Part shown: piece by piece, positions 1-8,487 of the stretch
How positions within the stretch are numbered: the first letter of the stretch is position 1
How the letters are laid out: every line of letters begins with the position of its first letter
Assembly (NCBI RefSeq): GCF_000020005.1
Contig: NC_010718.1
Location: 2,500,001 to 2,564,000 of the forward strand
From: Natranaerobius thermophilus JW/NM-WN-LF
Lineage (GTDB): Bacteria > Bacillota > Natranaerobiia > Natranaerobiales > Natranaerobiaceae
Direction of reading: 5' to 3'
DNA: 64,000 bases
The notes under the pieces: generated by a model
What the model was told of the DNA's origin: nothing
The model's input: only the letters and a program-made list of their open reading frames with translations
Database searches by the model: none
Made by a program: the position numbers and the translations under genes

Positions 1-500
1 TGTTCTTTAACACAGGCTTTAATGCCCATCAAAGTTCCAAAAGCTGTATTTATAGCTGAGTTGCCACTGCCTCCGAACTCTTCAGGTAAACCCACAAAAT
101 AATCCGATTCGCGATATGAGTGCACAAAATCATCGGGTACTGTTCCAACATCGGTACCGGTATAGTAGCGGCCTTTCATAGTTCCAACAAATCGCCCCAA
201 GGCCCTAAACATACCTTCAGACTTGTCCTTTTCAGGGTCGCCGATTATAACAGTTTTACCACCACCGTAATCTACTTCGGAAATACTGCACTTATAAGTC
301 ATCCCTTTGGAAAGGCGTAACACATCGTCTAGAGCTTCTTCCTCGGTTTCGTATGGAAGCATTCTGCAACCACCTAAAGCGGGACCTAGAGTAGTATCAT
401 GTACTGCAATGATGGCTTTTAACCCGGTAGTCTTGTCGTAATTAAAGATTACCTGCTCATGACCGTGCTTCTCCATCTCTTCAAAAATTTTCACACTCAT
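1..500 (-). CDS. Leucine dehydrogenase-type amino acid dehydrogenase (Glu/Leu/Phe/Val family), C-terminus cut off by window
   Basis: Oxidative deamination of a branched-chain amino acid with NAD+. The first 166 residues are present and the remainder (family length about 360) lies outside the window. Visible family signatures are LGPALGG, the substrate-binding lysine in KGMTYK and the GGGK motif followed by [11 protein letters not shown]. The GTDVGT segment near residue 133 is typical of the leucine/phenylalanine/valine dehydrogenase branch rather than glutamate dehydrogenase. The ATG at 500 follows a strong AGGAGGT ribosome binding site. A LysR-type regulator lies 109 bp upstream on the same strand and may control it. 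Exact substrate (Leu, Val or Phe) cannot be decided from this part. Confidence 0.87.
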   Translation of the reverse strand, partial: MSVKIFEEMEKHGHEQVIFNYDKTTGLKAIIAVHDTTLGPALGGCRMLPYETEEEALDDVLRLSKGMTYKCSISEVDYGGGKTVIIGDPEKDKSEGMFRALGRFVGTMKGRYYTGTDVGTVPDDFVHSYRESDYFVGLPEEFGGSGNSAINTAFGTLMGIKACVKE

Positions 501-609
501 TAGAGTACCTCCTTATATTTTGGTAAATATTAGTCCCTTCATGGAAAAGAATACCAAACTTTTTGACTATTTTCCACCTTCACGCTTTTTGGACCAATAA
601 CAATATTTT

Positions 610-1536
610 TTAACAAAAGCAATATTCTTCATTAATCAGTAGTTCAAAAAATTCTCTGTGAAGAAAATCTTTCAATCTGGAAGGATGATATAGAAGTGTG
701 TAAGGATGATAAAACTCAACCCCTTCTACTACAAGGGAAGATAACGCTTCATAAACCAAATCCTGTTTAAAAGCATTTTTAGGTAGGATGGACAGGCCTT
801 TTCCAGTTTTAACTGCATTGATAATAGCACAAGAGTTGTTCAACTCCATATTCATATTTAGTCTAGATGGGTCTAAACCTTGATTAGTTAGTGTTTGTTC
901 AATAGTTTTTCTAATCCCGGAACTTTTTTCTCTCAAAATTAAATCTTGATTAAAAAGTTCTTCTATTGTAATAAAATCCCGCTTGGCCCAGGGGGGTCCA
1001 TAGGGGGCTAGTACATTCAATCTATCGTACAACAACCGCTTAGTTTGAATCCCACTTATTTTGAATTCTTCCCGTAGTTCTTTGTCTACAGGACCTTCAA
1101 TTATTCCCATTCCAACTTTATCTTCCATCACCAAATTGGCTACTTCTTCACTATTAGTTATCTTCATTTTGATGTCATATTGAGGATAACGTTTTTTAAA
1201 GTTAAATATACTACAGGGCAGAGCATGATTACCTATAGTGGAAGAAGCACCAATATATAATTTTTTAGTGCCTTCACCGGCGTGCTCCCTAATTTTATTA
1301 CTCATACTCTTAAATAAACTGGTAAATCTTTTACCTTCTTCATAGAGGGTTTCCCCGGCAGGTGTCAATTTAACCCCTTTAGAAGATCTTTCTACCAGGG
1401 AAACCTGAAAATACTTTTCTAGACAATTAATTTGTGCACTTAGGGCAGGTTGACTAATGTGTAGCTTGTTAGCAGCTTTAGTAATACTGCCTTCTTCCAC
1501 TACGACAAAAAAGGAATCAAAATAATCTAGATTCAT
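610..1536 (-). CDS. LysR-family transcriptional regulator
   Basis: Protein of 308 residues with an N-terminal winged helix-turn-helix (about residues 1-60: FVVVEEGSITKAANKLHISQ then PALSAQI) and a C-terminal periplasmic-binding-like effector domain (about 90-300). Length is normal for the family. ATG at 1536 follows a GGAGG ribosome binding site. It lies between thiI (upstream, 42 bp away) and the leucine-dehydrogenase gene (downstream), all on one strand, so an amino-acid catabolic target is possible. The effector is unknown. The C-terminus carries two cysteines (YCFC), which is unusual but of unknown meaning. Confidence 0.9.
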   Translation of the reverse strand: MNLDYFDSFFVVVEEGSITKAANKLHISQPALSAQINCLEKYFQVSLVERSSKGVKLTPAGETLYEEGKRFTSLFKSMSNKIREHAGEGTKKLYIGASSTIGNHALPCSIFNFKKRYPQYDIKMKITNSEEVANLVMEDKVGMGIIEGPVDKELREEFKISGIQTKRLLYDRLNVLAPYGPPWAKRDFITIEELFNQDLILREKSSGIRKTIEQTLTNQGLDPSRLNMNMELNNSCAIINAVKTGKGLSILPKNAFKQDLVYEALSSLVVEGVEFYHPYTLLYHPSRLKDFLHREFFELLINEEYCFC

Positions 1537-1578
1537 ATGTCCCCTCCTTCTATTCTACTCCTCTCCCATCAGATGAAC

Positions 1579-2820
1579 TTAAACATCAAAGGTCAATTCT
1601 TCCTCTGTAATGTCCTGATAAGGTTCAAAATACTTAATTTCAGTTTTCTCCAGGGATTCTTCCACCAGTTCCTCAAAGTTCAGTTTGCTTATTTCCCTCT
1701 TAGTTTGTTCCAGACTAGGACGAGTTTTAGGATTTTTAGGTAAAAACAATGTACAGCAGTCCTCATAAGGACGGATAGATATATCGTAGGTGCCAATAGT
1801 TTCAGCCTTGCTCATGATCTCTTTTTTATCCAATCCAGCCAGGGGACGCAAAATGGGAAGGTTTACAACATCTTGACTGACTGCATGCATACTTTCAAGG
1901 GTTTGGCTAGCTACCTGCCCAACATTTTCACCCGTGACCACTGTCATTGCTTGTTCTTTCTGAGCCATTCGATTAGCTATATAAAACATGAATCTGCGCA
2001 TTACTGTAACCCACATGCTTTCACTGCAGTAATTCTGAATGGCTTTTTGGATATCGGTGAAGTGATTGGTAATCAACTTAAAGCCACCTGTTGGACCTGT
2101 ACCGTAACGTGAAAGAACTTGGGAGATATCTTCAACTTTTTTTAAAGCCCGCTGACTGGTAAAGGGGTAACTGTGAAAATGAAGACCAACTACTTGAATC
2201 CCTCTTTTCATGGCAAGCCATCCTGCAACAGGACTGTCTATACCTCCAGATAACATTAACACTCCTTTACCAGTAGTACCAATAGGTAGACCACCATGTC
2301 CTGGAATTTTTTCCGTAAAAATATAGGTCCCATCTTCTCTAATTTCTACCTGAAGAAGAATCTGTGGTTGCTTTACATCTACCTTCAGACCTGGAACATG
2401 GTCCAGTATGTGTGCACCCAAAATCTGATTCATTTCCATGGAATTTTTGGAAAATAATTTATCAGCTCGGCGACAATCCACTTTAAAAGAAACCTGATTT
2501 TGTGGGCTTATACTATCCATGTGATTTTTAAAGACTTGTAAAGCCGTCTTTTTGATGACTTCCAAATCGGACTCCACTTTTACGGCAGGGCTGACGGTTT
2601 CGATTCCAAAGACCCTGGTCACCCTGTCTAAAACTCTAGTCAATTCATCACTACTACCACTTAGAGGTATATACATGCGTCCCTGGGTAGATTTAATCTT
2701 ACCTATCTCTAAATCTTTTAAGGCTGACTGCATATTTTTTACCAAGCTCTTTTCAAAATACGATCTGTTTTTACCCTTTAAGCCTATTTCACCGTAACGA
2801 ATCAGTAAATAGTTGTACAT
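1579..2820 (-). CDS. thiI: tRNA 4-thiouridine synthase ThiI (no rhodanese domain)
   Basis: Transfers sulfur to U8 of tRNA, and in some organisms also supplies sulfur for thiamine thiazole. Length 413 residues: N-terminal ferredoxin-like and THUMP region (about 1-165) and a PP-loop ATP pyrophosphatase domain with the SGGIDSPVAGW loop near residue 190. The E. coli-type C-terminal rhodanese domain is absent, as in Bacillus. I take the ATG at 2820 (protein begins MYNYLLIRYGEIGLKG) because a near-perfect GGAGGTGAT sits just upstream; a longer reading frame would start inside that site. Only 4 bp separate it from the upstream cysteine desulfurase gene, the usual partner that donates persulfide sulfur in Firmicutes. 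Confidence 0.96.
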   Translation of the reverse strand: MYNYLLIRYGEIGLKGKNRSYFEKSLVKNMQSALKDLEIGKIKSTQGRMYIPLSGSSDELTRVLDRVTRVFGIETVSPAVKVESDLEVIKKTALQVFKNHMDSISPQNQVSFKVDCRRADKLFSKNSMEMNQILGAHILDHVPGLKVDVKQPQILLQVEIREDGTYIFTEKIPGHGGLPIGTTGKGVLMLSGGIDSPVAGWLAMKRGIQVVGLHFHSYPFTSQRALKKVEDISQVLSRYGTGPTGGFKLITNHFTDIQKAIQNYCSESMWVTVMRRFMFYIANRMAQKEQAMTVVTGENVGQVASQTLESMHAVSQDVVNLPILRPLAGLDKKEIMSKAETIGTYDISIRPYEDCCTLFLPKNPKTRPSLEQTKREISKLNFEELVEESLEKTEIKYFEPYQDITEEELTFDV

Positions 2821-2824
2821 ATTA

Positions 2825-3991
2825 TCACCTCCGGCCATATTGCTTTAACTCTTGATAAACTCCTATCACCTGATCTGCCGCATAATCTATTTCATCCATG
2901 GTATGATGATATGAAAAGCTCAATCTAATGGTACCTTCTCTAAAATCATCTGGAATTTTCATAGCTTTTAACACATGACTTTCACCTTCTTTATTAGAAG
3001 TACAGGCAGACCCAGCGGATACATACACACCTCTTTTTTCCAGGGCGTGAATCATAACTTCCGCTTTGACTCCAGAAAATGCCAGAGACATGATATAGGG
3101 AACACCTTCCTGAATTTCAGGACCTATCAGCATGACTTCATTTCCTAGTTTTAAGGTGATTTTATCATATAAGTGTTTTTTCAAAGAATAGAGTTCTTTA
3201 AATTGTTCCCTGTTCTTTAGCATTTTTTCCAGAGCTTTTCCCATACCTGTTATTCCAGGGACATTTTCTGTTCCTGGTCGCAAGTCCTGTTCCTGACCAC
3301 CACCATAGAACAAAGGTTTTAATCTGGTTCTAGGAGAAATATACAGACTACCCACACCCTTGGGGCCATGAAATTTATGGGCACTTACAGTCAACAGATC
3401 AATTCCCCAGTCCTCGGGAGCAAGCTCAATTTTACCAACTGCCTGTACGGCATCACAATGAAATACAGGTTTATGCGAAACGTCCTTAACCAGTTTCGCT
3501 GCTTCTTTGACCGGTTGAATCGTCCCCGTTTCGTTATTGACGGCCTGAATACTGACTAAAATAGTATCGTCATTAACAGCTTGTTGCAATTGGTAAAGGT
3601 CAATTATACCTTTATGATCAACTGGCAGATAAGTGACTTGATATCCCTGATCTTCTAAACTGTTAAAAACTTCTAAAACCGAGGGATGTTCCACTTCTGT
3701 AGTTATCAGATGATTACCTTGCCTGTTTTCTCGATAAGCCACACCTCTAATAGCCAGATTGTTAGCTTCGGTACCTCCAGAAGTAAATATTAGCTCACCC
3801 TGTGAGGCTTTCAGAGCTTTCATTAAAAAAGAGCGTACTTTCGTAATATTATCTTCAGCGGTAACACCTAAACCATGCAAAGAACTAGGATTACCATACC
3901 CTTCTGTCATTATTTTATAAACAACATCAGCCACTTCTTTATCAACTTTGGTTGTAGCACTATTATCCAGATAAATTTTTCTTGACCCCAT
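2825..3991 (-). CDS. iscS: Cysteine desulfurase (NifS/IscS family), ThiI partner
   Basis: PLP enzyme of 388 residues that converts cysteine to alanine and a protein persulfide. It starts MGSRKIYLDNSATTKVD. The PLP lysine is in SAHKFHGPKGVG and the catalytic cysteine in AGSACTSNKEG. The ATG at 3991 has GAGGTG at suitable spacing; a GTG at 4000 is in frame but would lie inside that site. The TGA stop overlaps the ribosome binding site of thiI, so the two genes are translationally coupled. By analogy with Bacillus nifZ-thiI it is probably dedicated to tRNA thiolation rather than general Fe-S assembly. No Fe-S scaffold gene is nearby. Confidence 0.94.
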   Translation of the reverse strand: MGSRKIYLDNSATTKVDKEVADVVYKIMTEGYGNPSSLHGLGVTAEDNITKVRSFLMKALKASQGELIFTSGGTEANNLAIRGVAYRENRQGNHLITTEVEHPSVLEVFNSLEDQGYQVTYLPVDHKGIIDLYQLQQAVNDDTILVSIQAVNNETGTIQPVKEAAKLVKDVSHKPVFHCDAVQAVGKIELAPEDWGIDLLTVSAHKFHGPKGVGSLYISPRTRLKPLFYGGGQEQDLRPGTENVPGITGMGKALEKMLKNREQFKELYSLKKHLYDKITLKLGNEVMLIGPEIQEGVPYIMSLAFSGVKAEVMIHALEKRGVYVSAGSACTSNKEGESHVLKAMKIPDDFREGTIRLSFSYHHTMDEIDYAADQVIGVYQELKQYGRR

Positions 3992-4059
3992 GATTGACAC
4001 CTCAATTTTAATAAATTGTAGAGAATTAGTTTCTCATTTAAATAGCTGAATTTACCTTA

Positions 4060-4065
4060 ATTATA
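4060..4065 (-). promoter_or_regulatory. Candidate -10 element for the nifS-thiI operon
   Basis: On the minus strand this reads TATAAT, about 70 bp before the nifS start, in an AT-rich leader. No convincing -35 hexamer is found 16-18 bp upstream, so the call is weak. Confidence 0.3.
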
Positions 4066-4202
4066 CTATAAGTTATATTAATAGAAAAATCTATCCGGAC
4101 TAGTGCTCTTTAACAATGCCAAAACTTGCATAATTAGTTCAATTGAAAATTTGACATGAAGACTTTACTGTATTAATACTGAAATATAATAGCACCTACA
4201 TT

Positions 4203-4228
4203 TAAAAAAAGGCCCTACTGCGGACCTT
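4203..4228 (-). terminator. Rho-independent terminator after the OYE-family gene
   Basis: On the minus strand AAGGTCC and GGGCCTT form a 7-bp stem (one G-T pair) with a six-base loop, followed by a run of seven T. It lies 17 bp behind the stop codon at 4245. Confidence 0.8.
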
Positions 4229-4244
4229 ATCTATATCTATCTAT

Positions 4245-5240
4245 TTACTTACGATTAATCAATTCTTGCTTAGCCATATAAGGCCAGTCAGGCCTAGATA
4301 ACAGGGCTCTTCCCACTCCTACAAAATCAAGGCCTTCTTCTTCTATTACCTCATTGGCATATTGTGGGCTGCTGATGCCGCCTGCAACCATGACAGGTTG
4401 AGTCAGGTTCTGTTTAATTTCCACAGCTATGGGAACAAAGTAGCCTTGACTCCTTGTGTGACCACGATATCCCCCATGACCACCGGAAACGTCTATAATA
4501 TCTACACCATTTCGGACTAGCTCTTTTGCTATCCAAATGGCATCGGGCATAGTCAACCCTTTATCATATCCATCCGTAGCGCCTAAACGATACAGGAGTA
4601 ACTTATTTCCCACAACCTCTTTAAGATCACTGGCTACTTCCAGAGAGAGTCGGGCTCGATTTTTTCGAGAACCTCCGTATTTATCCTGGCGAAAATTCGT
4701 CAAAGGTGAATTAAATTGATTTAACAAAAACCCATGGGCTCCATGAATTTCTACACCATCAAAACCAGCCTCCATAGCCCGTTCCGTAGCTTTGATAAAA
4801 TCTGCCTTAACTTGGGCTATCTCCCCTAAAGTCATCTGGCGGGGGGTTACTTCCTGTGTAACATTAGGGGCTAGTACACCAGAAGGTGATAAAAGTTCGC
4901 TTTTATCTTTGGAATACGCCTTTGCTCCGCCATGATTTAGCTGGAGTATGGCAACGGCTCCAGTGTTTTTTATGGATGATGCCAAGCGACTTAAACCTTC
5001 AACCTTATCGTCATCAGCAGCTGACAGTTGATGTCTACTACATCGTCCATTTTCAGAAATAAATGCAGGTTCCACTATCACCCCTGCCAGGCCCTCTTTT
5101 GCCCTGTCTAAATAATATTCGACATTTTTATCTGTGACTTGTCCTTGTTCAGTTGCTTTCTCACTCACCATTGGCGGCATAATAATTCTATTCTTAAAAA
5201 GAAAATCTTTTACTTTTTTGGGCTCAAAGAGCGCAGTCAC
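4245..5240 (-). CDS. NADH:flavin oxidoreductase, old yellow enzyme family (single TIM-barrel)
   Basis: FMN-dependent ene-reductase-type protein of 331 residues. It has the family start LFEPKKVKDFLFKNRIIMPP, the barrel motif LQLNHGG, and the segment EIHGAHGFLLNQF followed by SPLTNFRQDKYGGS that contributes FMN and substrate contacts. The C-terminal barrel phosphate site is seen in VAGGISSP and FVGVGRALL. It lacks the extra Fe-S/FAD domain of 2,4-dienoyl-CoA reductase, so it is the short form. The start is a GTG at 5240 behind a run of six G. It has its own terminator downstream and another terminator upstream, so it is probably monocistronic. Physiological substrate unknown. Confidence 0.9.
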   Translation of the reverse strand: MTALFEPKKVKDFLFKNRIIMPPMVSEKATEQGQVTDKNVEYYLDRAKEGLAGVIVEPAFISENGRCSRHQLSAADDDKVEGLSRLASSIKNTGAVAILQLNHGGAKAYSKDKSELLSPSGVLAPNVTQEVTPRQMTLGEIAQVKADFIKATERAMEAGFDGVEIHGAHGFLLNQFNSPLTNFRQDKYGGSRKNRARLSLEVASDLKEVVGNKLLLYRLGATDGYDKGLTMPDAIWIAKELVRNGVDIIDVSGGHGGYRGHTRSQGYFVPIAVEIKQNLTQPVMVAGGISSPQYANEVIEEEGLDFVGVGRALLSRPDWPYMAKQELINRK

Positions 5241-5375
5241 TTGTTAACCCCCCAATTTTTTTCAAATTTTAAATCTTCCTTGAGAAAAATATCACAAAAC
5301 CTTTCGCGTTTGTGTATTCTACAAGTTGAGTTTAATCTCCTGTCAGTTGTATGGAAATTTGAAAAAAATTACGTA

Positions 5376-5413
5376 ATAAAATCCGCCCCTGTGATTACGC
5401 ACGATGGGGCGGA
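5376..5413 (-). terminator. Probable terminator after the ParM-like gene
   Basis: Inverted repeat TCCGCCCC/GGGGCGGA (8 bp) around a 16-nt loop. On the minus strand the stem is followed by TTTTATT. It lies 45 bp behind the stop codon of the actin-like gene. Confidence 0.65.
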
Positions 5414-5457
5414 AATTGATAAAAGATGGCTAATTAAGAAATATACTGCTTAAGAAT

Positions 5458-6588
5458 TTAAGCATTAAATAAATTATTAGCTAATTTTTGATAACCTCTG
5501 ACATTGGCAGTTTGAGGATCTTCAACCAAAACCAGGTTGGGAAACTTATCCTTTAGATAAGGATACAGCATTTCTCCACCACCGCCAGTTAACAGTAATG
5601 TGTCAAAATCCCTATAATCCCATTTTGATTCTATTTCTACACTTATTTTATCCGATACAGTTTGCAGGGCTTCTCTAACCCATGATGAGATATCTTCCGA
5701 CTTACCGGCCACCATGATTTTTTGACTGTTAATACAGTCATCTAATTGATGCTCTTCCCGGTCAATTTTAAATTCATGGCGGAGTTTTTCGTTCACAAGC
5801 CGATTTACATTGCTCAGACCTGTAGTAGTAGAAAAGCTCAGGGGATTAATAAACTCCATACCGTCACTAACAGCCAGGTCAGTAGTTTTAAACCCGATAT
5901 CTACGATGCCAATTTTACTATCAGTCAAGTCTCGATCAACTACCTTACCCACACTGTTCAACACCTGATCATACAAAGTTCCAAAAGGTTGTGGCAGGGT
6001 AGTGACTTCTTCAATCTGAAATGATCGCTCCTGAGTCTTTCCACCTATTTTCATTTTGGTTTTAAATTCACCATTCAGAGTTGATTCCCATTCCTCTGCA
6101 AAGGCAGCATAAAAGTTGGTAGGAAGTCCAGTAACCAGGTTAAATCCTTGCTTATCCCAACTACTCAATAAACTGAGAGCAGTTAACATAAGCACCCGGG
6201 CGTTTTTATCCTGGGATCTATCTTTACCTAAACTTCGGGATGCCACTTCACTCTGTCTGATAGCCAAATCACCTATAAAAAAATGCTCGTCACCAATCTT
6301 AATTTGCAGATCATCTAAAGGATTTAAATCAAGTTGAAGGGCACTTTTATATTTTTGTGAATTTCCGTAACCCACCACACTGGGAAACATTTTTGGTTCT
6401 TTTCCATCGATAAATTTAACATATCCGTAACCAAGATCTATCCCGACATTTTTAACTGAACGATCAAAAGCATCATCACCACCTAGATGATGCTCCTCCT
6501 CTTCTGATATTACCTCATCTTCTTCAGATATACCATCAGAAAATCTTCGCCTTTTGCGATCTTTATCAGGAATTGAACCCCAGACCAC
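5458..6588 (-). CDS. ParM/StbA-type actin-like ATPase with acidic N-terminal extension
   Basis: Protein of 376 residues. After a charged N-terminal tail (about residues 1-47, a KRRR cluster then many Asp/Glu) comes an actin-fold ATPase: phosphate-1 motif VGIDLGYGYVKF (about 49-60), phosphate-2 motif GIVDIGFKTTDLAV (about 225-238) and adenosine motif LLLTGGGG (about 332-339). Closest recognised type is the ParM/Alp/Ta0583 group, usually plasmid segregation filaments. Here it sits alone in a chromosomal context next to murJ, with no visible DNA-binding partner (ParR-like) or centromere-like iterons. Start is GTG at 6588 with GGGGGTGG upstream. A cytoskeletal or envelope role is possible but unproven. 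Confidence 0.82.
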   Translation of the reverse strand: MVWGSIPDKDRKRRRFSDGISEEDEVISEEEEHHLGGDDAFDRSVKNVGIDLGYGYVKFIDGKEPKMFPSVVGYGNSQKYKSALQLDLNPLDDLQIKIGDEHFFIGDLAIRQSEVASRSLGKDRSQDKNARVLMLTALSLLSSWDKQGFNLVTGLPTNFYAAFAEEWESTLNGEFKTKMKIGGKTQERSFQIEEVTTLPQPFGTLYDQVLNSVGKVVDRDLTDSKIGIVDIGFKTTDLAVSDGMEFINPLSFSTTTGLSNVNRLVNEKLRHEFKIDREEHQLDDCINSQKIMVAGKSEDISSWVREALQTVSDKISVEIESKWDYRDFDTLLLTGGGGEMLYPYLKDKFPNLVLVEDPQTANVRGYQKLANNLFNA

Positions 6589-6631
6589 ATTACCACCCCC
6601 GAAAAAATAAGACTCTTTTCTACATATTTTA

Positions 6632-6671
6632 CCAAAAGAAAATGGGGCTTTAATGCTACTAAAGCCCCATT
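6632..6671 (-). terminator. Terminator between murJ and the ParM-like gene
   Basis: Perfect 12-bp stem AATGGGGCTTTA/TAAAGCCCCATT with a 7-nt loop. On the minus strand it is followed by CTTTTGG-type T-rich sequence after TTTT. It lies about 110 bp past the murJ stop. Confidence 0.8.
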
Positions 6672-6730
6672 TAAATAAATTTTCTATAAATTAAAAGTCC
6701 TTATCTTATTCGAATCATTCATCGGTGTTG

Positions 6731-6765
6731 TCTAATTATGTTCATTTATTTCTAATTATGTCCAT
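6731..6765. repeat. Short direct repeat, 20-bp period
   Basis: TCTAATTATGTTCAT at 6731 and TCTAATTATGTCCAT at 6751, exactly 20 bp (about two helical turns) apart, in the murJ 3' flank. Function unknown. Confidence 0.45.
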
Positions 6766-6779
6766 CATGTTTATCAATG

Positions 6780-8324
6780 TCATTTTCGGAATCGGTTGAG
6801 AGCTTTTATCAACATATCTTTGGCTATATCCATTTCTTCGACTTGCAATGCCCTACAGATCGCTAAATAAGCAGAGCCACCAAAGATAGTCGGTATCACA
6901 AGCCTCCAGATAGCTGCTGTACCTTCCGGTAAAATTAAATTGACTCCGTAGAGAATAGTTCCCATGGTTCCCGCGGCCAGTAACATTTTGAGCCCATTTA
7001 CTGTAAATGACCTTAAACCAAAGGGTCCTAGGAAGCGCCGGACACTAATAAATAATAAAACTACTCCGATGGTCATGGATATACTGGTAGCAAAGGCCAG
7101 TCCTCCGTGCCCCAAAGGGCCGACTAAGAGAAAATTCAATCCGATATTGATAAAAACCGAGATAGTAGCAATCCTGATAGGAGTTTTTGTATCTTGATAA
7201 GAGTAAAACACCCGATTGATAATTTCCCTTAATGATATTGAAAGCATTCCCAGAGAGTAAAAAAACAAAGCAAAGGCTGTGCGCTCCGTCGCTGTTGCAT
7301 CAAATTCTCCCCGTTCAAATAACACCCTGATAATTGGCTCTCTTAAAACCAGGGCACCTATCATCATAGGTAGAATTAAAAAGACAAGACTGGATAAACC
7401 GCTTACCATGGTTTCTTTAACCCTGTTTACATTACCCTTGGCAGCAAACTGGCTGAAAGATGGATACAGTACAGTTGCCACTGCCATGACAAAAATTCCG
7501 TGAGGTAATGTAAATATCTTAGATGCATAGTTTAAAGCAGATATACTACCCTCTTCCAAGTTAGAAGCCAGCATTCTATCTACCAACTTATTTAACTGAA
7601 GAACCATATTACCAAAAAGGATGGGAAGCATTAAGTAAAAACTTCGCTTAACCAGGGGATGAAAAGGTTTCAGTTTATCAATTAAAGGCACTTTTAATTT
7701 GCGAGCTTTCGGATACAAGATAAAAAAGTTCATGGAAAAACCGATTAAACTGCCCACTGTTACCATTTCTATCCCGTAAGTTGGACCTAATATCAAGATA
7801 AAGGCTATAATAATCACATTTTGAAATACACCTACGGACACGGGAATCAAGAATTCATTATGTGAATGTAAAATCCCCTTTAAGACACCACCAGCAGCTA
7901 AAAAGACTATTACAGGAAGCATGATTCTAGTTAGCAGAATAGATAATTCACGCACTTCCCCTGTAAAACCAGGACTGATTACGGAAATTAGCTGAGGAGT
8001 AAAAAGCAGGGCCACAGTTACAATGATACTGCTTAAACCCACCATAATTTTGAAAAAAGTACTGACAAAGGAGTTCACTTCATGTTTGTTGTCTAACCTG
8101 GCTTCAGTATAGAGTGGTATAAATGTCGTAGCAATGGATGCTCCCAGGGAAGCAAATAGTATCTGCGGTATCATAATGGCAATTAAAAAAGCATCAGTTT
8201 CAAAAGTGGCTCCAAATTCTCTGGCCAGGGCCATTTCCCTGAGAAATCCAAACACCTTACTCAGTAATGATACTATAGTCATAGCACCGGCTGCTTTTAT
8301 AGCTTGGCCTCGATTTAATGTCAA
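6780..8324 (-). CDS. murJ: MurJ/MviN lipid II flippase
   Basis: Polytopic membrane protein of 514 residues that moves undecaprenyl-linked peptidoglycan precursor across the membrane. The family signature is clear at the N-terminus (SLLSKVFGFLREMALAREFG then TFETDAFLIA) and through about 14 hydrophobic segments; NYASKIFTLPHGIF near residue 265 and RVFYSYQDTKTPI near residue 370 are also typical. Start is TTG at 8324, the only plausible start in frame, with a G-rich GGGGAGAGTGAG upstream. Its 5' leader contains a 16-bp palindrome. The next upstream gene (nucleotidyltransferase) is 163 bp away. Confidence 0.94.
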   Translation of the reverse strand: MTLNRGQAIKAAGAMTIVSLLSKVFGFLREMALAREFGATFETDAFLIAIMIPQILFASLGASIATTFIPLYTEARLDNKHEVNSFVSTFFKIMVGLSSIIVTVALLFTPQLISVISPGFTGEVRELSILLTRIMLPVIVFLAAGGVLKGILHSHNEFLIPVSVGVFQNVIIIAFILILGPTYGIEMVTVGSLIGFSMNFFILYPKARKLKVPLIDKLKPFHPLVKRSFYLMLPILFGNMVLQLNKLVDRMLASNLEEGSISALNYASKIFTLPHGIFVMAVATVLYPSFSQFAAKGNVNRVKETMVSGLSSLVFLILPMMIGALVLREPIIRVLFERGEFDATATERTAFALFFYSLGMLSISLREIINRVFYSYQDTKTPIRIATISVFINIGLNFLLVGPLGHGGLAFATSISMTIGVVLLFISVRRFLGPFGLRSFTVNGLKMLLAAGTMGTILYGVNLILPEGTAAIWRLVIPTIFGGSAYLAICRALQVEEMDIAKDMLIKALNRFRK

Positions 8325-8372
8325 TTCATCTCACTCTCCCCGATTAAACTGCAACACTTATAGCTTACCATA

Positions 8373-8388
8373 TTAACTGCTCAGTTAA
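8373..8388. promoter_or_regulatory. Operator-like palindrome upstream of murJ
   Basis: TTAACTG-CT-CAGTTAA, 7-bp perfect arms with a 2-bp centre, 49 bp before the murJ start and downstream of a minus-strand TATAAT at 8410-8415. The form fits a repressor site; no regulator is identified. Confidence 0.4.
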
Positions 8389-8487
8389 CAGAAATTAGCC
8401 ATAAAATTTATTATAAAACTTTTTCCTGTTATTTTATTCACGGCTCTGTTATACTTCGTTGTTAATACTGTAAAATTTTCAATAGCT

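Noticed and set aside
5458-6588. Integrated plasmid partition locus
   Set aside because: Only the ATPase-like gene is present; no adaptor, iterons, replication or mobilisation genes nearby.
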